From: Candidatus Cloacimonas sp.
Lineage (GTDB): Bacteria; Cloacimonadota; Cloacimonadia; Cloacimonadales; Cloacimonadaceae
DNA: 23,143 bases
Direction: 5' to 3'
NCBI GenBank assembly: GCA_023227825.1
Contig: JALOCJ010000015.1
Location: 1 to 23,143 of the forward strand
How positions within the stretch are numbered: position 1 is the stretch's first letter; every line of letters starts with the position of its first letter. The translations under genes and the position numbers were made by a program. Under the pieces are notes generated by a model. It was not told the DNA's origin, did not search any database, and saw nothing but the letters and a program-made list of their open reading frames with translations. This document shows positions 23,036-23,143 of this stretch, piece after piece.

Positions 23036-23143
23036 TTTGGTGATTGCTTCCCCAAAATTCGCCCCCAACGCTCTATTTTAACCTTGTCGACTCACCTGTT
23101 AACCCGTTAACCTGTTAACCTTTTGGTGAATGCTTCCCCAAAA
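23036..23143. repeat. 22-nt direct repeat pair with an inverted fragment of the 8-nt array between
   Basis: TTTGGTGATTGCTTCCCCAAAA (23036-23057) recurs at 23122-23143 with one mismatch. Each copy follows the end of GGTTAAC-type units and can fold with TTTGG against CCAAA. Between them, 23093-23120 contains about 3.5 units of the array in inverted orientation (CTGTTAACCCGTTAACC on the plus strand). The pattern suggests that array plus flank form a composite repeat, continuing beyond the right edge. Confidence 0.85.

Overview
The window comes from an AT-rich, diderm (Gram-negative type) bacterium. It encodes a TonB-dependent outer-membrane receptor, several lipoproteins with lipoboxes, and a very large secreted subtilase built of adhesin-like modules. 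The compact operons, many non-ATG starts, the LPP20/CsgG lipoprotein pair, and the secreted protein with a beta-helix and a C-terminal Fn3-like module all recall Candidatus Cloacimonas / Cloacimonadota. That assignment is inference from style; no marker gene proves it.

Layout. (1) 1-4937, minus strand: a tightly overlapping six-gene operon that starts with a polyprenyl-synthetase homologue and continues with a CpsB/YwqE-type PHP phosphatase, an NAD-dependent epimerase/dehydratase, a SAM-methyltransferase-like protein, a YbhN/UPF0104 membrane protein and a MoxR AAA+ ATPase that runs off the left edge. It looks like an envelope lipid/glycan module. (2) 5219-9238: a lipoprotein followed by a TonB-dependent receptor (minus strand), divergent from a secreted protein (plus strand) that seems to share the lipoprotein's fold. 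This is probably an uptake or surface-binding unit with unknown substrate. (3) 9375-11980, minus strand: a CsgG-domain lipoprotein translationally coupled to an LPP20-type lipoprotein. (4) 12724-18414, minus strand: an 1896-residue secreted S8 protease with its own good promoter and terminator. (5) 18649-22576, plus strand: a coupled pyrB-pyrC-pyrK-pyrD operon for de novo pyrimidine synthesis. (6) 22555-23143: about 60 copies of an 8-nt repeat beginning inside the last codons of pyrD, followed by paired 22-nt direct repeats and a short inverted piece of the same array.

The least explained material is non-coding. There is a family of paired, covarying CCGGAA-flanked hairpins at two loci (5069-5122 and 12545-12658), resembling REP/BIME elements. 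There is a helically phased cluster of five GTAAC/GTTAC boxes (12292-12362), and there is the 8-nt satellite behind pyrD. On the protein side the most unusual item is the polyprenyl-synthetase homologue, which has lost several catalytic aspartates. I found no tRNA, rRNA, CRISPR array, transposase or prophage gene.
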